Source: Polytrichum commune (Eukaryota; Streptophyta; Polytrichopsida; Polytrichales; Polytrichaceae). Taken from it: 64,000 nucleotides of DNA. This document shows, piece after piece, positions 45,897 through 56,072 of the stretch; the stretch's first letter is position 1; every line of letters begins with the position of its first letter. The stretch lies in assembly GCA_950295325.1 (NCBI GenBank), contig OX485806.1:41168001-41232000 (forward strand), in the 5' to 3' direction. The notes beneath the pieces are model-generated. The model saw only the letters and a program-made list of their open reading frames with translations, did not search any database and had not been told where the DNA came from. A program made the position numbers and the translations under genes.

Positions 45897-45907
45897 CTCT
45901 TATACCA
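45897..45907 (-). other. Primer binding site (tRNA-Met type)
   Basis: Four bases after the 5' LTR the minus strand reads TGGTATAAGAG, close to the plant initiator-tRNA-Met binding site TGGTATCAGAG. Confidence 0.75.
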
Positions 45908-45911
45908 AATT

Positions 45912-46264
45912 TGTAACGTACCTCATTAAATTGTTCATAAAAAATAAACAAAACATTTTTTGACAAGAGGCTCACCTCCCAACCTGGAGACACACACAAA
46001 ACATAACATGTGTTCTCCTTCCCCTAAGCCCAATATGTACATAGTCTCCATAAGATATTTTTGGAAGTCTCAAGTCTTTCTATATGTAGTTTGAAGCCTC
46101 CTTATCTATATGCGTATACCATTTTCACTTTGCTTTACATAGATAAGAGTCATCCAATTGCTCGTCCCTTGACTTTTCATCCATCCATGCTTCTTAGTCT
46201 TGGACATTCATCCTTGTGATTTATTTTCATCCTCAACAATACATTTCCAAGTTAGTCAATTACA
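45912..46264 (-). repeat. Chromovirus 5' LTR
   Basis: 353 bp, plus strand TGTAACGTACCTC...CAATTACA. It is the upstream LTR because the element reads on the minus strand. Confidence 0.9.
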
Positions 46265-46269
46265 CTTCC

Positions 46270-48072
46270 GGAGATTTCAAATTACCTCAAACTCCATACC
46301 AATGGCAAACCGCTCAATGGCCGCTCGGTCACAACCCTCACCATCGTAGCACAACCCAAACATACTACAAATTCATGAAGCCCTACCCAAACACACGATT
46401 TGTGTTCGTCACGATTGCCTTTTTTTGCAACAAGGGAAATCCTATTGACCAAGGGTTTCCCCCTCGATGGTATTTTATTCCTTACCAATGTCACAAGCCC
46501 AACGGATCAAAAAGAAGGCATCACCACCAAATCCACTCGTTGTGCACAAAGGAGTTAAACATTTGCTATGCCCAAGACCCCATCTAAACAACTCTTCACA
46601 CCCTCATGGGAGAAAGTAATATTATTGACATAAACATCAAAAAGCCACAGGTGATGTCCTTAACCATCATGATGGCATAGGATTCATCCAATGTCTTGAC
46701 ATGGTAACCTACACTATGTGGCACAACGGTTGACACATCCCCCTCCTAGGAAAGGTTGTGGACTTCATTCCCCATGGCCTCAACCTCGACAAAGCATGGC
46801 CCAACACACAAGCCAAGGCTATGGGATGTACCTTCATCCGCCAAGCAATGGCTCACATAGTGGAGTTGTGAATCCACCAATCCCCCCCCCCCCCAACTTC
46901 ACGGGCATTTCCATAACATCCATACATGAGACCATCCACACTAAAAGGGAGAAATAGTGCCTGAGACTAGATAACAAATATGCCACCCTTCAAGCCAACT
47001 ATATCTCTAGCATCACATCTGAGCTACTAGCCTTGGAAGCCCGCACAAGAGAGGACGCTTTTACCCGTAACATTGAGGCACTAGCTAGGCTTAGCAAAAT
47101 GTCACTCGCATTCCGGACATTCACGGCCCATATGGATGGCACCATAGACAAAGTCCGCCTAATAGCCAATATAATAGTCCCCACCTCCCCCACACACATA
47201 CACACAATGTCAAACCACACACCATGTCATGTTTAGTATCAATAAGCCTCGTTGGAATTGCTCTATGCTTAGAGTTTGCACCTCCTTGAGCATTGATATG
47301 AAGTTGATTTTTTCTTGTGAACTCACCTCCCCGCACTCTAACACAAACTCTATGCTTTCACCTCAGTACCACTAGAACACACAAAAATCCCACCCCACCC
47401 ACATTAGCTTGCCCACCACCTATCTATTACCAACATAACAACCCACCGCCTACTATTGGCCCAATCCATACAACCATCAACACACCAATCCGCCCATGCA
47501 AGACCCACATCATCATATTTATGATCACAACATATCACACCCTCAATCAAATGCCCATACACACCACCTTTCTAAACATATGTTTTCTATCCTTCCTCCA
47601 TACTCCTCCAATTACTCTACACCCATCCCAAACACTATCACAAAATCACACCAAAATAATTCTACCAATATGTATATACCACCAACATGAAGTATATACT
47701 TATCATCTATGGACACATCCATCCCAACCCCGGCCCCCCTCCGTATGTGCAACTTCCCAAACTCATGCACACACCCCATAACCAATACTTCATCAAAGGC
47801 ACTACCATCCTTAAAGACAAATTCACATACCTAACCGAACTCTTCCAAACATACACTAATCCCTCACCTCACCAACCAATGCACATTGATCTTCGTGGGC
47901 ATTGTCAAGCACCACAAAATTACCCCACACCTTTGCTTTATCACAACTCTTAGCCAAACCCGCCACACATGCAATGAACTCCTCACTGCCCAAACAAACC
48001 CACATTATGCCACAATATTACAACAATTGGTCCCACACTGCCCAACCCGCTCATGCATTGCCAAGGACATGC

Positions 48073-48074
<2 letters not shown>
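46270..48074 (+). mobile_element. Non-LTR retrotransposon 5' part, decayed
   Basis: C-rich plus-strand DNA with a coiled-coil-like stretch (46990-47180: LALEARTREDAFTRNIEALA and on) that resembles a LINE ORF1. A 2A-like peptide follows at 47687-47740. Frames are broken by many stops, and the (GA)n run at 48075 ends the segment. Assignment rests on the 2A-like motif plus the coiled coil, with no reverse transcriptase in this piece. Confidence 0.42.
47687..47953 (+). pseudogene. ORF fragment with 2A-like NPGP motif
   Basis: An 88-codon frame starts MKYILIIYGHIHPNPGPPPY. Hydrophobic residues followed by G-(D)-I/V-x-x-NPGP is the ribosome-skipping 2A-like signature known at the N-terminus of some LINE ORFs. 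Here the Asp is His (GHIHPNPGP). A second frame continues at 47902-48060 (SSTTKLPHTFALSQLLAKPA), so there is a frameshift. Confidence 0.45.

Positions 48075-48121
<47 letters not shown>
48075..48121. repeat. (GA)23 microsatellite
   Basis: An uninterrupted AG/GA run of 47 bp at the end of the C-rich LINE-like block. Confidence 0.95.
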
Positions 48122-48122
<1 letters not shown>

Positions 48123-48172
48123 GTTGACCCTGGTAGGATCAGCATGATTGAAATGCCCGTTCGACCCACCCT

Positions 48173-48201
48173 TGATATTATGTCCACTGGACATAATATC
48201 A
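48173..48201. repeat. 29-bp perfect palindrome
   Basis: The arms TGATATTATGTCCA (48173-48186) and TGGACATAATATCA (48188-48201) are separated by one base. It lies about 50 bp after the GA microsatellite. Confidence 0.9.
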
Positions 48202-48402
48202 GTGGTGCAGGACTACTAACCCCTCTTGGGGTGGGCACTATAGAGAATGGGGTGACCAAGTTGGCCATGTGTTAGTGCGGTTGTAGTGCTTGTAGGGGGC
48301 AAAGGTTATAACTTTGTAGGGTGGATGTTGGGTTATGGGCCTTTCATTAGTTTATTGTGATATCTTTTATTTATTGGTTGGCGAGTGTTTTGGGTGATGT
48401 TA

Positions 48403-49141
48403 TGGTATTTGTGTGTCGAGTGGTATTGGCTCATTATTTTCTATCCTTCTTTTGTGCAGAATTATGGACATAGCATATTGTATAGCGATGACATTAATTG
48501 CCTCAAATGTGTTCTTGATGCTCTGCTTAGGGATTTTAAATGTTGTTTCAATGTTTTCCATAGAGGGGATATGTGTGGCAGCCCTAGTGCTTGCAGTGAT
48601 GACAATTAGTGGGTCTATCTTCCAACCTTTGTTGGCAATATTGTCTATTAATGGCTTATATTTTCTATTTTACGGTTTATAGTTTCATCCGGTATTCTAT
48701 CGTTACAGTATGTAAATTCAATGAATTGTATTGTTAGGTTGTCATTAGGTTCTATTGGGGGTGAGGACCGATATGGTAGACCTTTCACACATAAAAGATC
48801 TGGTTTGAATCTGGCATTACAATGGCATCTTTGTTGGCCACATACACACGGTAATATCCATGAAGGGACCGTGTTTTCTGGGGGGTCATTATTGAATGTT
48901 CATGCATTATGAGAATATAACATCTTGACTTTTTTGATGATACTATAAGTTTTCTTAATTCCCATACTGCTTTGTTGTGTCTTTTGGTACGGAGGGCATG
49001 AATGTGGTGTTGTTTGCATTTTAGAAGTACATGCAACCATGCATCTGGGTCTGTTGAGTCACATATGGGGCATGTAATTGATGGAAAAGCTTCTCTTCTG
49101 AAGAACAGTTGTTTCCTGGCATTTCCCGGACATGCGCACAT
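48403..49141 (-). pseudogene. LINE C-terminal zinc finger and putative restriction-like endonuclease
   Basis: The minus strand reads CPICDSTDPDAWLHVLLKCK (a C-x2-C...H-x4-C knuckle), then HIHALRTKRHNKAVWELRKL and SRCYIL. After a frameshift come KPDLLCVKGLPYRS, NLTIQFIEFTYCNDRIPDET, GWKIDPLIVITASTRAATHI and NTFEAINVIAIQYAMSIILH, up to a stop near 48405. A CCHC finger followed by PD...(x)...E-x-T resembles the PD-(D/E)XK-type endonuclease end of RLE-class non-LTR retrotransposons. The reverse transcriptase that should precede it (above 49141) is not recognisable. At least one frameshift (near 48810) makes it a pseudogene. Confidence 0.6.
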
Positions 49142-51718
49142 TATCCTTGCACAATGAACACCTTCAACCCATACACAAAATCTACAAGTTCATCACGAAT
49201 CAAATCTCACAGCCCCTCACCCCAAATCTCTCATCCATCACCACACTCTTCCCATCTAAGGGGTGGAATATTTTTGTAAAATATTATTCTTTAGCAAGAT
49301 TCACTAGGCATTGAGGCCATGGACAAAAATGTTCTCATGGGCTTGTAGGGGTTAAGGCCAAGCCAATGGGTTGTTTGTTGGTGCTAATGTATTAGATGTT
49401 GTAGCAAGATACTCTATTCATGAATAGCATGGGGAAACATGTGACACTAAAGTGTATGGCAAGAGGTGACAGTGAACTTTATAACTTCATGTATTGTATT
49501 TGGGGGTTGACATGGATAAAGTACTTGAAAGTGAGGACCATGGATTTGACCGCTCCCTGAAAAAACCATGTCACACCAAGCCCAAGGGGAGTCAATGCCT
49601 TCATGTCAAGTTAAATTCCACAATTATTAACTCCATGTGCATTAGTTGCATGATGATTCCGGGTCAAGTAATAAACTACTAAGGTATGTAGACCTAATGT
49701 GGTCATTGACCTCAAATGATTTCTAGCATATAAGTACATATCCAAGTCTAAAATGTACATAGTTGAAAGAAATCATTTAAAAAATCAATGAGCACTATAT
49801 TCACTTTGACTCCAATAACAACAAGTCCAATGATCATGTTCCTCATTTGGATTTGCTAATGTAATCATGTAAAAAAATTGGATTCTTAAACCCATGTATA
49901 CTAGTTGGAATGCTAGAAGTGTCCACTTTAGGTATGATACCTTATGGTGGCTTATCTATATTTGACTTAATACCCACAAATAGGCTTCCAGGTCTCTAAC
50001 CTTGTCCATTCATGTCCAGCCATGGAGACACTTATTAATAAACATAATTGGTTGCTAATCCAAGTGGAGAGCTCTTCAAGCAATTCCCATATGGTTTTTA
50101 ATGCACACAAAGCATTTCACCATAACCTTGTCCATCAGTAGCCTGACAATCACCCATGAGTAGAAGGAGATCTTGCTATCAAACTGTAAAATTGGAAGTC
50201 ATTAGATGAGGTGATAGAAACGATTGCAACTCTCATAAAGTATTTTAATAAATGCACTTTCACGGAATCTTTTAGCTTAGTCAGCAACTTCTCAGCTTGT
50301 GCTTCTGCTTTGCTTAACAGTGTCTTAGACAGTGGATGTTTAAATGATCAGTTTAAAGACCACACACCAGGGTACAAACCCAAGCTGACGGCACAACACT
50401 GAGAGCACTTCCAACCAGACGACTCCCCATAACCGCAGAAATTCGTAGCACATTTTTAAAACTTTGCCACATGAATGAAGCATTCTAAGGGATGGAAGAC
50501 GCTAAAGGAATGCACTCTACAGTAACAGAACACACTGTCAGTGTGTATACAAGTGACATTCCACATTATGAAGAACAATATTGTAGAAACATTCTTGAAA
50601 TTGTTGATAGCATAGACGCTGTCAAAAGAACTGGAAAGCCGCTGAAGCTTCTTCAAATTCAAAAATGTTCAGAGAAACCAAGTCTGTAGAATAAGGCATC
50701 GTATGCAGATTTCCTTAAAGATAATTTGGCTGTTTGCTCCACAGATGAGAGAAGCCAACATCCAAAACCACTCTAACAGACCATTCAACAACATGAGATC
50801 AAAATGATAATATACGGACCGCTGCAATTCTAATACATACAAATGTAGAAATTTGTTGCACCAAAACATATAAGTTGATGACTAGTTGACCGATTTGATC
50901 TAGACAAACATTTATAAGAGATGCAAACACCGAGGATCTTTGGTGAACCTTCAATTGCCAAAAACATAAATCTTCCGTGATACATTGGTATACAATAAAT
51001 GGGAAGAGGTGGAATTCATCCTCATTCACCAAATCAAGCTGACAACAGTTGCAAGGAAATGATTTCATGTATCTGAGAAATACTTGCAATAATATACCAG
51101 GTACCAGGAGGCTGCAAAAATCTCGGAGAAAACTTCGCAGATGTCTAACTTGGTGAACCCAACACACCATTCTTGTAATTTCTACTTGCAGAAATTGCCT
51201 TCAAAAGGCACGAGAGTCGGTGTTAGATATCTATGCAGTCAGTGAGGATAGTGGAGAAGATTGGACACAACACCAATCTCTGAAAGTTGTAAGTTCGTAC
51301 TGAATCTTTAGTATGGCAGGTTGAAGTGCAAAAAGATGGGTGTTACCATGCAGGATAACTGTTTGATGTGCATTGTTCCGGCCCTGCTTCACTCCGGAAC
51401 TTGAATAGGCAATCTACTGAAATTGGGGAATTCCATGGTATCTCTAGAAATTTGATAAACTGATGGAAAATATCAGCTAACTAAAAATAAGAACCTAAAC
51501 ATCAGCAAGGGGTGTCCCTCAAGACAGCTGATTGATGCCGTCGCTTTTAAGAGACCCGTTGTGCAGAGGAGGATGGGCCTGATGTAGTACCTTAATACAT
51601 ACAGGTTGGCACGGAATTCATCTGTGAAGATTGCTCCGGTTGACATGAATGTCATCGAGAATTTTTAGCAGCCATGCACCACCATCTCCATACTGGAGAG
51701 GCAAGCTGATGATATCTT
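49142..51718. other. Intergenic and probable 3' region of the RH5-like gene
   Basis: No further gene recognised. The last few hundred bases before 51718 should hold the 3'UTR of the minus-strand helicase gene. The 123-codon minus-strand stretch at 50799-51170 has no domain. Nothing else stands out. Confidence 0.35.
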
Positions 51719-53386
51719 CTACTCATCGTCTGAGTCGCCAAACGTAATTTTGGTGGCCTTTCCAGAATCTGCACCAATCTCCTTAAAGTGAGCACCGTAG
51801 AGCTTAGATTCTTTCTTCTTGACATGGGTACCAAACTTGAGAAGCTCCTCAGGAACAGTTTGGCCTGCCTCTCTCAACACATTCACCAACTCTCCTGCTC
51901 GCGCCCGATCAGCTTGAGTGAAGAATGTATGTGCTATACCTTTCCTTCCAGCCCTTCCTGTCCGTCCAATCCGATGTACGTAGTCTTCAGTGGTAAGTGG
52001 AAAACTGTAGTTGATCACATATTCCACATCAGGAATATCCAATCCTCTGGCCGCCACATCCGTTGCAATCAAAAGTGGGTACGTTCCATCCTTAAATGAG
52101 TTCACAGCTTTCGTTCGGTCCGCCTGGCCCTTGTCACCATGCACCGCCGAGACTTTCCATCCCCTCCTCTGCAATGCAGTCTCAACACGCGCAGCCTCCT
52201 TCTTATACAACACAAACACCAACACTCGGTTGGTCCGACTTTTATGATACTTTTGAAGCAAGGTTTCCAGCCGGGCATCACGCGCTCTGTCTTCCAAAAC
52301 CTCAACAATCTGAGTTACATCATGGTTCGCAGCCAAATCCTGTGAACCCACCATAACCTTCACAGGGCTTACATCATTCATAAACTCAAGCGCCATCTGG
52401 TTCACTTGCATAGGCCAAGTTGCACTAAACATCACTGTCTGCCGAACTTTACAACATTTACCCACAATAGCTCGAATTGCAGGCTCAAACCCTAAATCCA
52501 ACATACGATCTGCCTCGTCCAAAACCAAGTACGAAACTTCCCCCAGTGTGCAAATCCCCTCCTCCATGAGATCCTGAAGCCTTCCCGGAGTAGCCACCAC
52601 AATTCTTCCGCCTGCCCTTAATGCGGCTCTTTGAGGCCCCTTCGATGTACCCCCATAGATACATGCAATCTTAACCCCACAATGTCCCCCTGCTTCCTCC
52701 AACACATCTGCAATTTGCTGCACAAGCTCCCTTGTAGGCGCAAGCACAAGACACAGAGGAACAGGCTTCTCCCCCTTCTTCTTCTTCTCCACTGTATCCA
52801 ACACGTGTTTCATAGCTGGAATCCCAAAGGCTAATGTCTTCCCTGAGCCTGTTGCCGCTATACCTATCAAGTCACGCCCCGCAAGAAGAAACGGCCATGC
52901 GTGTCCTTGAATTGGCGATGGCTTCTCGAACCCCGCACAACACTCCAATACATTTGCGGGCACTCCATCCAGTTTAAACGTCTCCAATTTCTTAAACTTC
53001 GGATCATCGCTGCCGCTCCCGGTGACTACCACACATAGCTTCTCACTTCCTCCCACTTCAGCTGATGAAACCCTAACCTTGAGGTTTTCACCACTCCCAT
53101 CCCCGCTCTTCTGTTTCTTCTTCTTCCTCGCTTCCTCCTTGCCTTCTTCCGGAACGCCCTCGACCTCTTCCTTCTCTACAACCTTGTTCTTCTTCTTCTT
53201 CTTCTTCTCCTTATTCTTAGCTGGGCTTTGTTGTTCTTCTCCTTCTTCAGAGACCCCGGTTGCCGTTGCGGCTGCGGCTGCCGCTGCTTCTGCCTCCCTC
53301 TCTGCTCGCTTTTTCTTCTTGCGTTCTTTCTTCTCTTGTGCCGCCGTTGTTGATGCCTCCATCATGTTGTTGCCTAATGCACCCAT
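51719..53386 (-). CDS. RH5: DEAD-box RNA helicase, RH5/Dbp3 type
   Basis: A single uninterrupted 555-aa frame. The protein is an ATP-dependent RNA helicase. Yeast Dbp3 and plant RH5 relatives act in the nucleolus in pre-rRNA processing. The N-terminus (1-100) is Lys/Glu/Ala-rich with Lys clusters that fit nucleolar targeting. All motifs are present: Q motif with Phe153 and Gln160, motif I AATGSGKT (177-184), PTREL (218-222), TPGR (266-269), DEAD (290-293), SAT (321-323), ATDVAARGLDIP (441-452) and HRIGRTGR (471-478). The C-terminus KFGTHVKKKESKLYGAHFKE and the acidic SDDE end are very similar to Arabidopsis RH5, as I recall that protein. The ATG at 53386 opens the frame and nothing suggests a missing exon. 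The gene being intronless is worth noting. Confidence 0.93.
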   Translation of the reverse strand: MGALGNNMMEASTTAAQEKKERKKKKRAEREAEAAAAAAATATGVSEEGEEQQSPAKNKEKKKKKKNKVVEKEEVEGVPEEGKEEARKKKKQKSGDGSGENLKVRVSSAEVGGSEKLCVVVTGSGSDDPKFKKLETFKLDGVPANVLECCAGFEKPSPIQGHAWPFLLAGRDLIGIAATGSGKTLAFGIPAMKHVLDTVEKKKKGEKPVPLCLVLAPTRELVQQIADVLEEAGGHCGVKIACIYGGTSKGPQRAALRAGGRIVVATPGRLQDLMEEGICTLGEVSYLVLDEADRMLDLGFEPAIRAIVGKCCKVRQTVMFSATWPMQVNQMALEFMNDVSPVKVMVGSQDLAANHDVTQIVEVLEDRARDARLETLLQKYHKSRTNRVLVFVLYKKEAARVETALQRRGWKVSAVHGDKGQADRTKAVNSFKDGTYPLLIATDVAARGLDIPDVEYVINYSFPLTTEDYVHRIGRTGRAGRKGIAHTFFTQADRARAGELVNVLREAGQTVPEELLKFGTHVKKKESKLYGAHFKEIGADSGKATKITFGDSDDE

Positions 53387-53456
53387 TGCTTGCTTTGATT
53401 TGATGGTGCTTTGCTTATTGTTTGTGCTGCGTGCGTCCCTCTACGGTCGGTCGATC

Positions 53457-53595
53457 TGCTCGGCCGAGAAACTCCGAGAGAGAGTTTCGTGCCGGTGCAG
53501 AGGAGCCGCGAGGGGAATAGAGAAAGGGAGCCCTGGAGGAGCTGGGGAAAGCTTGGCTGCGGCGGTGGAGGTGTCCAGTTGACCTAATATTATTA
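53457..53595 (-). repeat. RH5 5' leader region, duplicated (proximal copy)
   Basis: The plus-strand stretch tgctcggccgagaaactccg through gtccagttgacctaatatt aligns with 53937-54088. It lies 70-210 bp upstream of the helicase ATG, so it is the likely leader or core promoter. The purine-rich tract gaggggaatagagaa is identical in both copies. Confidence 0.7.
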
Positions 53596-53749
53596 TTATA
53601 TTATTGTCGCCTTTTAATTCTAATTCAGCTTTGCTAGTAACAATTGAATATCTCACTTTTAGTTTATTTTGTTTTAAATCAGTGTCACGTCATTGGAAAG
53701 ATGAGCTTATAGTCTACCCAAAAAAAAACCTCAATGCATAAGCATGTTG

Positions 53750-53885
53750 CATAACATTATTCAGATCCATATCAATGTTATGTGGGATTGACAGTATTCC
53801 ATGGAATATTCTTCATGTATGTGGAGAATATTCTATGGAATATTGTTAGTCCCATATAACATTGTTATGGATATGAATAATGTTG
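53750..53885. repeat. Long hairpin (63-bp arms) upstream of RH5
   Basis: The arms 53750-53812 and 53825-53885 are inverted repeats with only a few mismatches around a 12-nt loop. Shared blocks are taacattattca, atcca-a-caatgttat, gga-t-acagtattccat and ggaatattct. The element lies between the two leader copies. A small foldback MITE or a miRNA-like hairpin would both fit. Confidence 0.8.
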
Positions 53886-53936
53886 TGTGTCTACCATGTC
53901 CATTCTTCACCCTTGATTTTCTTTTCTCCCTCCTTC

Positions 53937-54088
53937 AACTCGGTTGAGAATCTCCGAGAATGAGTTTCATGTCAATGCCAAGGAGGGTGAGGGGAATAGA
54001 GAAGAAGGGTGGTCTTCGTAATTGGGAGTCTTCAACTGGAGAAGTCATTTGTGGAAGTGGTGTCAAAAGTTGACCTACTAGTATTGTT
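53937..54088 (-). repeat. RH5 5' leader region, duplicated (distal copy)
   Basis: Diverged copy of 53457-53595 (aactcggttgagaatctccg ... gttgacctactagtattg), about 480 bp further upstream and in the same orientation. Confidence 0.7.
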
Positions 54089-54108
54089 ATTTTTAAATGC
54101 ACCTTTGT

Positions 54109-54457
54109 TACACTAAATAACCCAATTAGTGAGGGTGGGAAATTAGTGAAAATGATATTAAGTTTCTTTACACAATGAAATTAGTGCCACCAAAAGATCT
54201 ACAAAGCATTTTTATCCCGGCACTTGGCATTATTAACTAAAAGTATAGGCACTTGGCATTATATACTGACAAGCATGTGGCACGTACTAATCACAATCAC
54301 ATGCTAATTTTCTTGAAATCTATGGTAAATGAGCATGTATTCACTCAATGAATAGTGTCACTCAATAAACATTTTAACCAATGGTAATTTTGAGACTTGG
54401 CTTAGATGTGTTTGACTTGGTTCAGTACCACCCTCACTATTTGGAATATTTAGTGTA
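54109..54457. mobile_element. MITE with TACACTAAAT ends
   Basis: The left end tacactaaataacccaatta (then gtgagggtgg) and right end ccaccctcactatttggaat (then atttagtgta) form a roughly 33-bp inverted repeat with a few mismatches. The terminal TACACTAAAT is shared with the 32822 element. About 350 bp, non-coding, no clear target duplication. Confidence 0.6.
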
Positions 54458-55260
54458 GTGGACTAAATATTTAGATAACCAATATTTAGATAATATGGGT
54501 TTTGACAAATTCCGGACTAAATTATTGTTGCATGTCCACTTTAATATCTCCGTTATAATGCCAAATGCTTGCACATTGTCCACAATCTTTTAAGATACAA
54601 TCACGTACATTATGGCTAAATGACGAGTTTGAATAACAACACTTGAAGCATGAGTGTTCACATTTATAAAAAAAAATGTTTGCTTATTTCCAACTATTTA
54701 ATGGGGTTTCATTAATTAATCATTATTTGGATGCGTACACCAGAAAGTTCACGTAATCATTCACATATAAAAACACTCATGTGTTCATATGAAAAAAAAT
54801 CTTTAAATAAGGGAAGGGCTCAAAATGCTTCCTTAACATTATCTTCCCTCGATTCCATGTCAATGATGTACTAGGGTTCATCTACAAAGGTTGGATAGGA
54901 ATTGCCATCCTTGGCCGTACACACCTACGACCCAAATTGGGGAGAAGAACTTGCTGAATTGCCATTGTCAATTGTTGCTTTTGCACATCGAGCAATGCAA
55001 CCATGAGAAAGCTCATTGTCACCTATAGCCACACGTGCTCGCATGTTTTCCTACATCCACCTTCATGGAAAGGTTGAACATCAATGTCTTTAACATCCCC
55101 TTCCAAGACGAGTTCCTCATCATCATGAAGAATGACATTGTGTATCTTTCTTTTACCCTATGATCGGGAGCAAATGGTTGGGCGTTGAAATACCTTGTCT
55201 TTGACACACCAACGAGAGTGTCAAAAATCACATTGGAATGTCCTCTATTTTAATGTCATG
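54458..55260. other. AT-rich intergenic, nothing recognised
   Basis: No gene, repeat or regulatory pattern that I can support. Confidence 0.4.
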
Positions 55261-56027
55261 AGGAGTCATCATGCCCTTTGAAATAGAATTGCCTCCTCAT
55301 ATTAACCAAATATCTAATATGAATATTCACCCCCCCCCCAACAACAATATTCACAAAAGCTTTGAAGTACGTCAAACAAGCCTGAGTCCACTCTTGTGCT
55401 TGAGCACAAGTTGCAGCTTGCATTATGGGAGGCATCTCACAAGAATACACAAGGTAAACATATAAAAAATGCAACAAGTTGTGTAGAATTCCCACCAAAA
55501 ACAACATTGAACACCCCAAGCTCCAAAAATTGTTGCAAGCAAACAAATAATCACATGTTGTCAAAGCAACGGGTGGCTTCTTCCAACCTCCGTAATGGCA
55601 ACAGTCTCACCTACCACTTGTCATCCTACGACAATGTGGCTCCCTACATGCAATGAACTCCCTACACCCCATTACAACCACTGCCCTATTTCCATCGCCA
55701 ACGAATTCCATAGTGGCATGTACGGCTAATAAATATACTCACACACTACTTATTTCCAAACTCATCACAAGTTTAGAATTACTTAAACACTTGTTTTAGG
55801 CCTTTAACAAAAGTCCCATAAATATTTGGAGGAAGAAAATTGACAAGGAAGTATTAATAACAATAATATGATAATACATAAACAATACTAACATAAAGAC
55901 TAATATGTTTTGGCTACATTAACATCAACTTATTGAGCACAATAATGTCACAAATATGACACTTTTTCTCAATGGAAATTAAGAATGCCAAAAAGTTGAC
56001 AAATGAATACAACATCAAATCCATTAG

Positions 56028-56072
<45 letters not shown>

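Larger units (their letters stand above)
41003..46264 (-). mobile_element. Ty3/gypsy chromovirus, complete structure
   Basis: Two LTRs (41003-41346 and 45912-46264), both bounded TGTAA...TTACA, about 89% identical by eye. The primer binding site follows the 5' LTR and the polypurine tract precedes the 3' LTR. On the minus strand the order is gag, protease, RT, RNase H, integrase, chromodomain, the Ty3/gypsy order with the C-terminal chromodomain of chromoviruses. The flanks CTTCT (40998-41002) and CTTCC (46265-46269) look like a 5-bp target duplication with one change. All genes carry stops or frameshifts, so the copy is dead. Confidence 0.93.

Noticed and set aside
46270..49141. The plus-strand 2A-containing piece and the minus-strand endonuclease end as one LINE with a twin-priming inversion
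   Set aside because: In a 5' inversion the inverted 5' part should lie beyond the 5' side of the minus-strand segment (above 49141), not below it. Two separate copies are more likely.
53022..53582. 186-codon plus-strand open frame over the start of the helicase gene
   Set aside because: It is antisense to the Lys/Glu-rich N-terminus of RH5 and consists of Ser/Phe/Leu low complexity. It is a mirror of codon usage.
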